Shown here: positions 50,845-60,287 of the stretch, piece after piece | Position numbering within the stretch: position 1 is the first letter of the stretch | Layout: each line of letters opens with the position of its first letter | DNA from: Gloeothece verrucosa PCC 7822 | GTDB taxonomy: Bacteria > Cyanobacteriota > Cyanobacteriia > Cyanobacteriales > Microcystaceae | Assembly: GCF_000147335.1 (NCBI RefSeq) | Contig: NC_014501.1 | Coordinates: 930,001 to 994,000, forward strand | Direction of reading: 5' to 3' | Length of the DNA stretch: 64,000 nucleotides | Program-made: the position numbers and the translations under genes | Notes under the pieces: generated by a model | What the model was told of the DNA's origin: nothing | What the model saw: the letters and a program-made list of their open reading frames with translations, nothing else | Databases searched by the model: none

Positions 50845-51846
50845 TTATTGAGATTCAAAAGATTTGTTGGTGATTACTTCTTGTAAAAACTGTTCCCATT
50901 GGATGAGAAAATCAGACCACGCTTTTCTAACTGACTCTCGCCCAATTTTTCCCCAAAGTGCCAGGTTTTGCTCTGGAAGAGAGAAAATTGCTTCAGCTAA
51001 TTGTTGTGAATTATCGGGTGGGACTAATATCCCGCAGTTGTTCACCTGTTCACATAAACCATCTACCGCCGACACTAAAACCGGTTTTCCAGCCGCTTTG
51101 GCTTCTAAACAGACCAATCCGCAAGCTTCCCATCGGGAGGGCACAACAATTACATCACAAGAGGACAAAAAAGCGGGTAAATCATTAATTTTGCCTAAAA
51201 ATTTTACTTGAGGCAGTTTTGCAACTATAGCTTGGATTTGAGCCTCTTGAGGTCCATAACCTCCTAAATAAAGCTGAAATAGTTCAGGAGGTAAAAGAGC
51301 GATAGCATTGAGGAGAACATCAAATCCTTTCTGGTGGGCAAACCGTCCATAAGCTCCCAATTTTAAAGGGCTTTGGCAAGGTTTTGTCTCAATATTTAAA
51401 AGCGCATCAATTTTAGAGGCAGACTGAATAATTCTAACCTTAGTTGAATTTACTAATTGATGTTTTTTCATCCAATCATGTTGAGCAACTGAGATACTGA
51501 TCACTCCGTCGGCAATTAAATATGCTATCTTTAACATGAGATGAAAACGAAAAACTGAGGGGACTTGATACTTTTCAAACCCTTGGCAGTAATGATGATC
51601 GCAAATAAAAACCGGGCTATATCGTTTGAGAAATACTAGGTCTAACAGGTATTTCCAAGCACAGGGATAATGAAAGATAATGAGAGCGGGGCGTAATTGT
51701 TTTAATTGAAGTTTAGCCTCTTCTAATTTTAGAACGACAAAATCAAATTTTTTCTGCAATGAAGAGTCAACTAGCTGTTTAACCAGATGGTTAGAACCTC
51801 CAAATCGTTGATCTCCAATAAGATGTAAGATTTTGGGTTTAGTCAT
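50845..51846 (-). CDS. Glycosyltransferase, GT4 family
   Basis: The product has 333 residues. The C-terminal Rossmann half has YGRFAHQKGFDVLLNAIALL, LGGYGP, DVIVVPSRWEACGLVCLEAKAAGKPV, with the EX7E motif of GT4 enzymes (E...E in ACGLVCLEA). The N-terminal acceptor domain starts LHLIGDQRFGGSNHLV. It adds a sugar to the lipid-linked unit on the cytoplasmic side. Confidence 0.85.
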   Translation of the reverse strand: MTKPKILHLIGDQRFGGSNHLVKQLVDSSLQKKFDFVVLKLEEAKLQLKQLRPALIIFHYPCAWKYLLDLVFLKRYSPVFICDHHYCQGFEKYQVPSVFRFHLMLKIAYLIADGVISISVAQHDWMKKHQLVNSTKVRIIQSASKIDALLNIETKPCQSPLKLGAYGRFAHQKGFDVLLNAIALLPPELFQLYLGGYGPQEAQIQAIVAKLPQVKFLGKINDLPAFLSSCDVIVVPSRWEACGLVCLEAKAAGKPVLVSAVDGLCEQVNNCGILVPPDNSQQLAEAIFSLPEQNLALWGKIGRESVRKAWSDFLIQWEQFLQEVITNKSFESQ

Positions 51847-51892
51847 AACTTGTTAAAAATTTTACCCTTAATTTGAATAACTTTGCCTCAAT

Positions 51893-52780
51893 TTATTTTA
51901 GCCAATTTGATAATTTACGTCCGATTAAATCTTGACATTCTAAAATATCCTCTCGATACAAATCTAATAATAATTTTTGACTAGCTAAACAAATTTCAGG
52001 GGTAACTAAGTTTTGATGCTGAATTTTTTGCCTAACTGAAGTCGGAAATAGTGGCTTAAGTAAAGTTTTGATGGGATTGGGTTTTGTTAAAAATCGATGT
52101 AGCAAAAGATTTTTAGGCATACCCGATTTATTGGGACGTATCGACAAATCTGGTAAAAAAGTTTTATCAACTTGAACAAAATCAAAAATATTTTGTATAA
52201 TTTTAATTGGCTCAACTAAAAAATCATCATAAAGATAAACTTGAATTTGCTCTGAAGAGAAGAGTTCGTAATAACGTTTTAACTGTTGAGCATAAAACCC
52301 AAGTTGAATATAATGCCAAAACCATTCCCAATTATCTTTAATTCGTTGAGATTCTAATTGTAAAGCTTGAAAGAAGTCTTTGTTTGGTTCTCTATCATCT
52401 CGAACTAAATGCAAAAAATTAGCGTAAGCTCGTGAGACGGGATGACGCAAAATAATCACTAACTTAACATTCGGAAGATAAGTCTTGATTTTGGCGGCTG
52501 CTTCTGGAGAATAAAGATAAAGGGGACAAGCTTCTCCAACTGCTATTTCATTTTTTACTTGATTAAATACTTTTTCATAATTAATTATATCGGTAATAGA
52601 AAATTTATTAATGGCTTCATCACCCGTACCTTGAAAATTAAGCTTTTTACCTTCAAAAGCAAAAAAGTTTGTTTCTTTTTCAGGAGTCATATATATTTGT
52701 GGATGTTGTTGTAAATAACTGTGTAAAGCTGTGGTTCCAGCCTTAGCCGCACCAATAATCAGAAAGTTGGGGAAAACCAC
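51893..52780 (-). CDS. PAPS-dependent sulfotransferase
   Basis: The product has 295 residues. FLIIGAAKAGTTALHSYLQQH is the 5'-phosphosulfate loop and VKLVIILRHPVSRAYANFLH the 3'-phosphate binding block of sulfotransferase family 1. Its place inside the cluster suggests that the exopolysaccharide is sulfated, as many cyanobacterial capsules are. Confidence 0.85.
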   Translation of the reverse strand: MVFPNFLIIGAAKAGTTALHSYLQQHPQIYMTPEKETNFFAFEGKKLNFQGTGDEAINKFSITDIINYEKVFNQVKNEIAVGEACPLYLYSPEAAAKIKTYLPNVKLVIILRHPVSRAYANFLHLVRDDREPNKDFFQALQLESQRIKDNWEWFWHYIQLGFYAQQLKRYYELFSSEQIQVYLYDDFLVEPIKIIQNIFDFVQVDKTFLPDLSIRPNKSGMPKNLLLHRFLTKPNPIKTLLKPLFPTSVRQKIQHQNLVTPEICLASQKLLLDLYREDILECQDLIGRKLSNWLK

Positions 52781-52855
52781 GATTGCTATCTCCTATTAAG
52801 ATGAATGTCCTAAAAAGTTCTAAGCTCTAAGCAATAAATTAAAAAAATTAATTAT

Positions 52856-53845
52856 TTAATAAGCTCCATTACCCCGGCTAAATAAAACATAAAAAGTTTT
52901 AAAGATAATTTTTAAATCATAGTAAACACTCCAGTTTTTTTGATATTTTAAATCCAGTTTAACAATTTCACAAAAGTTAAGAATTTTTGACCGTCCATTA
53001 ACTTGCCATTCTCCCGTTAAGCCCGGTTTAACATTTAAACGTTGGCCATAAACAATTTCATATTGTTCCACTTCATTTAAAGTAGGTGGACGAGTACCCA
53101 CTAAACTCATATCTCCTAACAGAACATTCCAAAACTGAGGAAATTCATCTAAGCTAGTTTTTCTTAAAAAACGACCGACGCGGGTAATTCTAGGATCGTT
53201 TTCATTTTTAAAAATAGGTCCATTAGCTTGATTCTGTATTTTATACTTAAGTTTTTCAGCATTTGTGACCATTGAACGAAATTTCCAAATACGAAAAGGT
53301 TTACCTAAATAACCTCGTCTAATCTGGCTATAAAAAATTGGCCCTGAATTATCCCATTTAATAGCAACGGCAATAGGAATAAATAAAACAGCAGTAATGG
53401 CTAACCCGACTAAGGCTCCTACAATATCGATTCCGCGTTTAAGTTTGGAAGTGACGGAAGGATGAGACCTGATAGGAGTATTACAAATAAAAATTGTATC
53501 TTTACAAGACTCAGTATTAAATTCTTGCGATAATCCAGCTTTTAAAAAAATTTGTTGAATTTGGGGTGATATACTCCAGCTAACTAGAGTAATTTCCTCT
53601 TGAGCCGCTAGTTTTGCTATTTTAGCTAGTCCTATGATTCCGCTACCATCTATCCAATGAGTTTCAACAAAATCTAATATAATTCGCTTAGGACTTGATA
53701 ATTGATGACAAATTGCTTCAAAATTTTGTTGGAATAGCTGAGTTTCTACAATAGTTAATTGAGGAGGAACTTGAAGTAAATAAGACTTCTGAACAAAGCT
53801 ACATTTTTTCGGGTGACAAGACTGACAAGGGTATTGATTCTGCAT
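52856..53845 (-). CDS. STAS domain fused to polyprenyl-phosphate sugar transferase
   Basis: The product has 329 residues. A Cys-rich start (CQSCHPKKC) and a STAS/anti-anti-sigma-like domain (about 25-115, LDFVETHWIDGSGIIGLAKI) come before the WbaP/WcaJ-type transferase: membrane segment GIDIVGALVGLAITAVLFIP, KFRSMV, DPRITRVGRFLRKTSLDEFPQ, NVLLGDMSLVGTRPP, VKPGLTGEWQVNGR. It starts the repeat unit by placing the first sugar phosphate on the lipid carrier. The fused STAS part may let a partner-switching signal set its activity. Confidence 0.9.
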   Translation of the reverse strand: MQNQYPCQSCHPKKCSFVQKSYLLQVPPQLTIVETQLFQQNFEAICHQLSSPKRIILDFVETHWIDGSGIIGLAKIAKLAAQEEITLVSWSISPQIQQIFLKAGLSQEFNTESCKDTIFICNTPIRSHPSVTSKLKRGIDIVGALVGLAITAVLFIPIAVAIKWDNSGPIFYSQIRRGYLGKPFRIWKFRSMVTNAEKLKYKIQNQANGPIFKNENDPRITRVGRFLRKTSLDEFPQFWNVLLGDMSLVGTRPPTLNEVEQYEIVYGQRLNVKPGLTGEWQVNGRSKILNFCEIVKLDLKYQKNWSVYYDLKIIFKTFYVLFSRGNGAY

Positions 53846-53996
53846 AAAATTAATCCTCTTTTCTCACTGTAAATATAATTATTTTTTCCTTGTTTGTTGA
53901 GTTGTTTTTGTTGAAAAAAATAATTTACAGGATAGTTTTTGAAGATCTTTTTATTTTGAGCAAAATAAATCTCTAAAAAATTTATTTTTTACTCAT

Positions 53997-54461
53997 TTAA
54001 TGGGTTACTTTTCGGCAGAAATCACTCAAGAATTCTGCTTGAGGATATTTGGTCTTTAAGCTTGGCCATTGAACATAAAGTTTATCTAAAAAAGGTAAGA
54101 CTAAACGAGCAGATAAACTTAATTCCTTAATCCGGGTGTAAGACTCAATAAAAACCGTTTTGCATCGAAAAAGTTTACCTAAAATAATAAAGGGAACCGC
54201 CACCCCAGCACCAGTAGATAAAATTAATTGAGGCCGTTCAAACTTGATCACTTGCCAAGCTAGTAAAAAGTTTCTCATTAGATTGAGTAAGTGACGATTA
54301 GTGGGTGAAAAAGCCCAGTAAACTGATTGATTTTGCAGAGCAATGCGTGTCGATTCTGTGTCAAATGTCACCCAAATACACTCATGCTGACTCCAAAAAG
54401 AGCGGAGTTGTTGTAAAGCGTTAAAATGACCACCTGTTGAAGAAACTAGCAAAATTTTCAT
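53997..54461 (-). CDS. PssD/Alg14-like glycosyltransferase membrane subunit
   Basis: The product has 154 residues, MKILLVSSTGGHFNALQQLR, ECIWVTFDTEST, RPQLILSTGAGVAVPFI, KTVFIESYTRIKELSLSARL. This is the Alg14/PssD pattern: an N-terminal SSTGGH loop and GAGVAVPF. It recruits the PssE-like subunit (45277-45774) to the membrane. Confidence 0.85.
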   Translation of the reverse strand: MKILLVSSTGGHFNALQQLRSFWSQHECIWVTFDTESTRIALQNQSVYWAFSPTNRHLLNLMRNFLLAWQVIKFERPQLILSTGAGVAVPFIILGKLFRCKTVFIESYTRIKELSLSARLVLPFLDKLYVQWPSLKTKYPQAEFLSDFCRKVTH

Positions 54462-54581
54462 GGCTAAATATTAGGGAAACAGACAAGTGAAAAAAGTGTA
54501 AATTGATGAAATATTTTTCATGGCTAATTGGAAAAAATGTCTTAAACTTTGTTCGAATAAATAGAACAGATGAAGTTGAGT

Positions 54582-55634
54582 TTAATGACTAGAGGATTCT
54601 ATTGATTTGTAAAATTTACTTTGCTCTTGTCCAATTTTAATTTTTTGTAAATATCCGGTGATTTTTAAAGCAAGTAATTCGAGTTGAGGATAAGTTGAGG
54701 AGGGTAAAAAATTGAGTAAATAGGCAGCAAATAGAGTTAAAACAGTACGACTAGGTTCATTAATAATAATTCTCCAATCGCTTAAAAGAGCGCGATTAAC
54801 TAATTTCACAGCCATTTGACCATCTTTTAAGCGTACAGCCCGACGTGCCAAATAACGCAGTTGATAGGCTCTGGCTTGATGTTCCCATTTGTTCACAACA
54901 TCTGGAGTTTGGGGGCGATGTTTTTCGATCAACTTTTCCCATGAGTCTAGTTGAGGAAGGATATTAGCAGAAAGACCTTGAGTATTAACTCGATAAAGAG
55001 TTAAAGCATCGGGAATCCCTTCAATTTTCCAGTGAGTTTGCGTAACAATACGAAACCAGCATTCAATATCTTCTGATTGACGGAAACTTTCATCAAAATA
55101 AAAATCTTCCTCTTGTCCATAAAGGTTCTTTTGGAAGCGAATAGCATTAAAAACTTTTCGACGAATCACAGGGGCTGAACCATTGCCAATCGGATTGCGG
55201 CATAACAGATGTTCTGGGGTAATACCAGTTAATTTTGGCATTTGATAAACCCCGATATATTCTCCATTTTCATCAATAAAACGAGAACGACTAAAGCTAA
55301 CCCCCACCTCGGGATTATTTTCTAAATGTTCAATCTGGAGAGTTAGCTTTTCTGGCAACCAAAGGTCATCAGCATCTAAAAAAGCTAAATACTCCCCTTG
55401 GGCGTGACGAATTCCTGTATTACGCGCACCCGCTAATCCCCGATTTTTCTGATGAATAATTTTGATCCGAGGATCGTTAAATTGTTGGCAAATTTCAATA
55501 CTGCGATCCGGGGATTCATCATCAACAATAATAATTTCGAGATCACAATAGGTTTGAGCTAAAACTGACTCAAGAGTCTGCTTAATATAAATTTCAGCAT
55601 TGTAGGTAGGTATAATAACAGAAACAAGCTTCAT
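54582..55634 (-). CDS. Glycosyltransferase, GT2 family
   Basis: The product has 350 residues. GT2 motifs are VSVIIPTYNAEIYIKQTLES, IIIVDDESPD, and AFLDADDLWLPEKL, with DAD as the metal-binding DXD and a later QSEDIECWFRI (ED acceptor site). It is first in the minus-strand operon; a CRP-type box lies 96 bp ahead of its start. Confidence 0.9.
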   Translation of the reverse strand: MKLVSVIIPTYNAEIYIKQTLESVLAQTYCDLEIIIVDDESPDRSIEICQQFNDPRIKIIHQKNRGLAGARNTGIRHAQGEYLAFLDADDLWLPEKLTLQIEHLENNPEVGVSFSRSRFIDENGEYIGVYQMPKLTGITPEHLLCRNPIGNGSAPVIRRKVFNAIRFQKNLYGQEEDFYFDESFRQSEDIECWFRIVTQTHWKIEGIPDALTLYRVNTQGLSANILPQLDSWEKLIEKHRPQTPDVVNKWEHQARAYQLRYLARRAVRLKDGQMAVKLVNRALLSDWRIIINEPSRTVLTLFAAYLLNFLPSSTYPQLELLALKITGYLQKIKIGQEQSKFYKSIESSSH

Positions 55635-55729
55635 GTTTTTAAATTCTAGAAATAATTACTAAAAGAAAACTATCTTTTTAACCTTATTTTATTAATAACT
55701 GATTTGTGGCTCAGAGGGTTGTGATCTAA

Positions 55730-55745
55730 ATCACTTATCTAAGTG
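55730..55745. promoter_or_regulatory. CRP (SyCRP1)-type box upstream of the GT2 gene
   Basis: TGTGATCTAAATCACT matches TGTGATCTAGATCACA at 14 of 16 positions, with both half sites GTGA/TCAC intact. It ends 96 bp before the start codon at 55634, mirroring the box at 45163-45178 at the other end of the cluster. Confidence 0.7.
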
Positions 55746-56214
55746 AATGATATAAATAATGCTGACTAAAAAATACCGTTTAAACACTTAATTTTTATCA
55801 AAAAAAATATTGAATAATAATTTATTATCGGTTTTCCGTAAGTTATATTTACTTATTATTTTTGTAATAGTAATTAATTTTAATGACTATCCAAATTGTT
55901 TGAATTGCTGAAAAATGACATAAATTCTTAGATAATCTAAATATTTAGCAAAATTTCACAGATGAGCTTTTAAGCAGAAGTTTTTACTTTTTTTTGGAAA
56001 AATTATTAAAACTTTACCAAAAAAATTAAATTTTACCCAAAAAATATGATTAGTATAAGTCATCGCAGGACAAAAAGTTTATAAATTAATAAGAGCAATT
56101 TACGGTTAAAACAAATTAATACATATTTTTCACAATAAAAGAAAAACTTATTTATATTTATGTTTTTAGAGGATTATGTTTTAATTTATTTGATTAAAAT
56201 TAATTTTTATTGAT
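55746..56214. other. AT-rich spacer
   Basis: Nearly 470 bp of very AT-rich sequence with no gene or repeat I can support. Confidence 0.4.
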
Positions 56215-56588
56215 GAGTTTGATTAAAAAACAGGGCAGTAGTCTCCTACTCAGATCTTGCACCTGTGTCTAATGGTATTGGTGAGGGTAGGGTGTGGGGT
56301 GTAGGGTATGGGGCGTAGTGGAAGTAGGGGCCCAAAAATAATAAAAAAGGAGAGCGTTAATCATAAGACTGCGAACAAGAGCTTCATAATTGTACAATCT
56401 CTTTAATTTTTCTATTCCCTACACCCCACGATGCTCCGCGCTACGCACAGTCGCTTGTGCTAGGAGGTCACCCGACAACGGCACTCAACATAGCGAGGTT
56501 TTCTCGCCATCCGTGCCTCCCCCACACCCGCTCTCAACAGGAAAATTGGTTGGTGCAAGATCTGAGTCCTAGGGAGCAGGTCAAACTC
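56215..56588. mobile_element. MITE-like element, 374 bp
   Basis: The ends are inverted: GAGTTTGA (56215-56222) with TCAAACTC (56581-56588), and CTCAGATCTTGCACC (56249-56263) with GGTGCAAGATCTGAG (56552-56566, perfect 15 bp). An inner pair GGGGTGTAGGG and CCCTACACCCC can also fold. Part of the inside is a GGGTGTG/GGGTATG heptamer array (56287-56322). No transposase frame is present, only a 60-codon frame of no known kind. Confidence 0.6.
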
Positions 56589-56990
56589 ACAGAACTTTTG
56601 TACTAATTTAACGCTCCTTTCTGTATTTCAGACTATTCCTATTCAACATAATATAGATTTTCTTCAAAATTGTCAGGCGCAAGATAAGAGAAACTCATCA
56701 TTTTAAAATCGCTATAATCACTGATATGATTGACCCTAAATTAAGAGTTATTTAATCATCTCTTCTGTATTTTCTACCTGTTCAATTAAAAAAAAATGCT
56801 AGATAATAAAAGCTGAGGATTTTAAAACCGACAAAGATCCTTCTCATTTTTTAGATAAAATTTGCTCAAAATATCAATATTTTTATATTTTAGGAAATTT
56901 TGTGACATTTAATTCCTAATTTTTGACATTTTCAGCTTTTGCCCGCTTCTAAATTGTCTAAAATCAAATTAAATTAAAAATCGTTAACAA
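56589..56990. other. Spacer before the GH5 gene
   Basis: AT-rich, no gene. It probably holds the promoter of the GH5 gene; no clear box is visible. Confidence 0.35.
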
Positions 56991-58325
56991 ATGACTTTTT
57001 TAAATCAAAATAATCCTAATTTTCAAGTTTTAGAGACGAAAATTTATACTCCCGATGGACAAGAATTTATTATTAAAGGAACCAATATGTTTGCTTGGGA
57101 GGGAACCTCTAATGTCAATTCTTATCTAAATAATTGGGGATTTAACACGATTAGAGTTCCGAATTACCTATTGGGCACTTATAATCAGCCTAATCCGGCT
57201 TTAAATAAATATGCCAGCGACCATCGGATTGTTGATGCTTTTACCAGTCAGAGGGCAGTAGTAATTTTTGATGCTCATGATCGCATCGGCTGTTATTATA
57301 CGGGCAATGATTTTGAAATTCTCAAAAATTATTGGCGGGATATGGCGCGAGAATTTGGTAATAATCCCTATGTTTGGTTTAATTTACAAAATGAGCCAGG
57401 AAATGGTTGGGCTAATCCTAGTCAATGGGTAAGTTACCACCGTGAATTGATTGATATTATTCGCTCCCAAGGTGCTAACAATCTGATTATCGTTGACGGA
57501 GAAGCTTGGGGTCAAGATTACCGGACGCAAACGATTCCTAACCACGCTCTCGAAATCATGGAAGGTAACGAAAATATTCTCTTTTCAATTCATGCTTACG
57601 ATCAGTGGAATGGACAAAATATTGGTCAATACTTTGATATCTTACACAACCAGGGCATTCCTATTATGGTTGGTGAATATGGCTCGGAAAATGCAGGACG
57701 AAATACTTTAGATGCTACTCGCCGCATGATGGAAGCCGTTCAACAACGCGAGATAGGTCGAATCGTTTGGGTGGCTAAAGCGAATGATGCTAACGATCTT
57801 ACCTACGGGCCTGGAGGCAACGCTGAGTATTTTAATGGCACTAATTCAGAAATTCTGACCAGTTTAGGAAACATTGTTTGGACAGATTTGCAAAGGAGAG
57901 AAGATTTAGAACAATATTCAGGTGGCTTCATAACAAGTTTTTCTGAAACTGGGACTGAAAATATTTTCGCTCTGAACTCCCCTCAGAGCAATATTAAGAA
58001 TGCTTTCAACGACTCTCAGCTTTTAGTCGAAGATTTGAAAAACGATAACCTCATGGGTAATAATGATATTAATCACTTTGTTATAGCTCCAAACTTCCAA
58101 GTTAATACAAATGGTGGCTTTGAAGATAATCAAAACCAAAATATAATTCAGTTATTAGACCCCATAAAATTGGGTATTTTAGACAATTCATCTGAAATAA
58201 GCAATTATCGTGATAATATTTTTAATAACTATTTGATTGAGCCACAGTTGATTAATCATACTAATATTAATTTCCTTGCGTCCACGAAATTTTTTTTAGC
58301 TAAACTTCGTTTTAATTTGTTATAA
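56991..58325 (+). CDS. Glycoside hydrolase family 5 (cellulase-like)
   Basis: The product has 444 residues. The GH5 barrel covers about 10-300: IKGTNMFAWEGTS, NTIRVP, VIFDAHDRIG, NLQNEPGNGW with acid/base Glu 135, SIHAYDQWN, and IMVGEYGSEN with nucleophile Glu 229, then IVWVAKAND. A tail of about 145 residues is Asn-rich and probably disordered. No signal peptide is visible, so it may leave the cell by another route, as the giant RTX protein does. It sits beside the exopolysaccharide cluster and may trim beta-linked glucans. Confidence 0.85.
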   Translation: MTFLNQNNPNFQVLETKIYTPDGQEFIIKGTNMFAWEGTSNVNSYLNNWGFNTIRVPNYLLGTYNQPNPALNKYASDHRIVDAFTSQRAVVIFDAHDRIGCYYTGNDFEILKNYWRDMAREFGNNPYVWFNLQNEPGNGWANPSQWVSYHRELIDIIRSQGANNLIIVDGEAWGQDYRTQTIPNHALEIMEGNENILFSIHAYDQWNGQNIGQYFDILHNQGIPIMVGEYGSENAGRNTLDATRRMMEAVQQREIGRIVWVAKANDANDLTYGPGGNAEYFNGTNSEILTSLGNIVWTDLQRREDLEQYSGGFITSFSETGTENIFALNSPQSNIKNAFNDSQLLVEDLKNDNLMGNNDINHFVIAPNFQVNTNGGFEDNQNQNIIQLLDPIKLGILDNSSEISNYRDNIFNNYLIEPQLINHTNINFLASTKFFLAKLRFNLL

Positions 58326-58348
58326 ACCTATCACAATAAGTAAAATTA

Positions 58349-58888
58349 ATGTTGGTTACAATTAAAAAATATCAGAACTTATTTTTTTTCCTTTTAATCC
58401 TTTTTATGAGTTATACTTTACTAGGAGAATTTTTTTATTTGTATCAAGTTAATAAATTAATTTGGCAAACAACTATTATACAAATTTTATATCTAAGCTG
58501 GTCAGGGACAGGAGCAATCTTTTTGGTGATTTTTGGGATTAGTGCTGTTATTTGGCTAGGAGTTTATAAATTATATAGCTTTCAAACTTTTGCTGTTTTA
58601 GAAAAAGTAGGTTGGACAAAAAAATTGTCTATTATTTTGTATAATTTTCATATTCATAATCATAATTATAATCATTTTACTCCTACTGTTCAAGTAGCAG
58701 TATGGGCTATTATGTTTTTTTGTGTTTGGGGATTAGCAATAACCGTTGCTTTAATTCATGGCTTCACTCACCATATCTTGTCTAAATTCCGGTTAAAGCA
58801 AATACAAATTTTTTTTATACTTACTTTCTTGGCTTTGCTAGGTTTACAAATTGGAACAATCTTTTTAATGAAACTTCAAAATTTATGA
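58349..58888 (+). CDS. Small membrane protein
   Basis: The product has 179 residues with four membrane helices (about 12-33, 43-75, 112-137, 151-175) and a His/Asn-rich loop (YNFHIHNHNYNHF) between helices two and three. No family recognised. Its last four bases overlap the next gene (ATGA), so the two form a pair. Confidence 0.55.
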   Translation: MLVTIKKYQNLFFFLLILFMSYTLLGEFFYLYQVNKLIWQTTIIQILYLSWSGTGAIFLVIFGISAVIWLGVYKLYSFQTFAVLEKVGWTKKLSIILYNFHIHNHNYNHFTPTVQVAVWAIMFFCVWGLAITVALIHGFTHHILSKFRLKQIQIFFILTFLALLGLQIGTIFLMKLQNL

Positions 58889-59352
58889 AATCTAATTTTT
58901 CTAACAGTAAAAAAGAGCTATCTCAGCAAAATTTTAGCGAAGAAACCAAAAATTCTGACTACTATCTTCAATTTATTGACTCTAAAATGCTTAATAGTTT
59001 TACCCCAGAACAATTGGAGACTGTTAGGCATTTAATAAACTTAATAATTTTTCGTTCTTCGCCTAAAATTGTTGATTTAAGGTTTACTGTCGATTTAATT
59101 TTTATTCGTTATTTTTTTGTTTTTTTAGTTGGAAAAGATAGACGTAATCAAAAAAGAAATTATATTCCTGACCCTGTAAGTCGTTGGGGAAATTTAATTA
59201 CTGTTGTATTTATTATTATTAGTTTTAATTTGTTGATTAGTAGCTCTATCCTTTTAGGGGCATATTTAGTTAAATCTTTAATAGGAATCAATCTTTTCCC
59301 TAAGCATTTTCATCAGACCGTTCAAGAATTCATATTGAATGGCAAAAAATAA
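58885..59352 (+). CDS. Membrane protein, partner of the preceding gene
   Basis: The product has 155 residues. A charged, soluble first part (NFSEETKNSDYYLQFIDSK, FTPEQLETVRHLINLI) precedes membrane helices at about 68-80 and 109-138 (ITVVFIIISFNLLISSSILL). No family recognised. It is coupled to the gene before it. Confidence 0.5.
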   Translation: MKSNFSNSKKELSQQNFSEETKNSDYYLQFIDSKMLNSFTPEQLETVRHLINLIIFRSSPKIVDLRFTVDLIFIRYFFVFLVGKDRRNQKRNYIPDPVSRWGNLITVVFIIISFNLLISSSILLGAYLVKSLIGINLFPKHFHQTVQEFILNGKK

Positions 59353-59810
59353 ATCCTGAGTATTTTGAAAATATAAATCAAAAATCAGTAATTATACTAT
59401 TATAAATGTAGAAAAGAAAAATTAGAGTTAAACCAATAGTCAAAAGAAATATTAACAAAAAAAATCTTAAAAGTAACATTTTTTCGTTAATAGATTTAAA
59501 GTAATATTTTTGTGGCTTTTTGTTTTTAAGTTTTGGAATAGTTATGTTTAAAATTTTAATTGATTCTTGAATATTCTGAAATCTTAGTTTTTTTGTTTAA
59601 GCTTTGCTTTTTTTTCTTGTTTAGATTGAATTTTAAAAAAGCCTAAAGCAGCTTTGTGATGATAACCATTGCAGCATTCTTGTTTGTACTAACAATCGTA
59701 ATTGGGAGCAGTTGGTAGCCTGGATATACAAGGCTGTTCTATCATAAAAATAGTTAAAATTAAAACTTAAAAATGCTTTAATTTAACTTTTTAAAACAAT
59801 TTCTTCTTAT
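59353..59810. other. AT-rich spacer between convergent genes
   Basis: No gene or clear terminator is visible. Confidence 0.35.
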
Positions 59811-60287
59811 TTAAAAGAAGTGTTTCTTGAATAGACGCTTTTGTTTTAAATGCACCGGATGGACGGCAGTAATCCCCTCGTAGTAGTCAAAATCCTCATA
59901 GTCGAACGTCAGGATATGGGTTAAGTCGTAAACAAGCATATTGGCAACCAGACGGGTGTCGTAAACTTGTCTTCCCTCGACTCCATAAGTATTGATCAGT
60001 CTCTCCCATTCTTCATAGATCTCTATCTCTGGTCTTCCTTTTAATAGACGAAATAATTGCTTGATACGCTTAATTTCCCTTAGAGCCTCGGCTGCGGTAT
60101 GTCCCATTCCATTTTTTTCCACTGGACGACTGTAAACGCTCAAAAATTCCGTCAGATTCTGCGGCACGACATAGCATGGGACTTGATATTCTTGTAAAAT
60201 ATCGATCGCGTCAACAGCTTCTTGATAGAGGAGATCTTCGGAGTCAATTGAGTGTACCAGTATATTAGTATCCATTAGAAAACGCAT
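59811..60287 (-). CDS. PIN-domain toxin (VapC-like)
   Basis: The product has 158 residues. The PIN acidic residues are visible: Asp 6 in FLMDTNILVH, Glu in QNLTEFLSVYSRP, Asp in VYDTRLVANML, and Asp in ILTFDYEDFDYY. These are Mg-dependent ribonucleases. The start codon follows the stop of the upstream gene without a gap (TAAATG), the usual antitoxin-toxin order. A deleted copy lies at 44205-44504. Confidence 0.85.
   Translation of the reverse strand: MRFLMDTNILVHSIDSEDLLYQEAVDAIDILQEYQVPCYVVPQNLTEFLSVYSRPVEKNGMGHTAAEALREIKRIKQLFRLLKGRPEIEIYEEWERLINTYGVEGRQVYDTRLVANMLVYDLTHILTFDYEDFDYYEGITAVHPVHLKQKRLFKKHFF

Noticed and set aside
56390..56572. 60-codon frame inside the 56.2 kb element
   Set aside because: No similarity to a transposase; it lies within inverted repeats.
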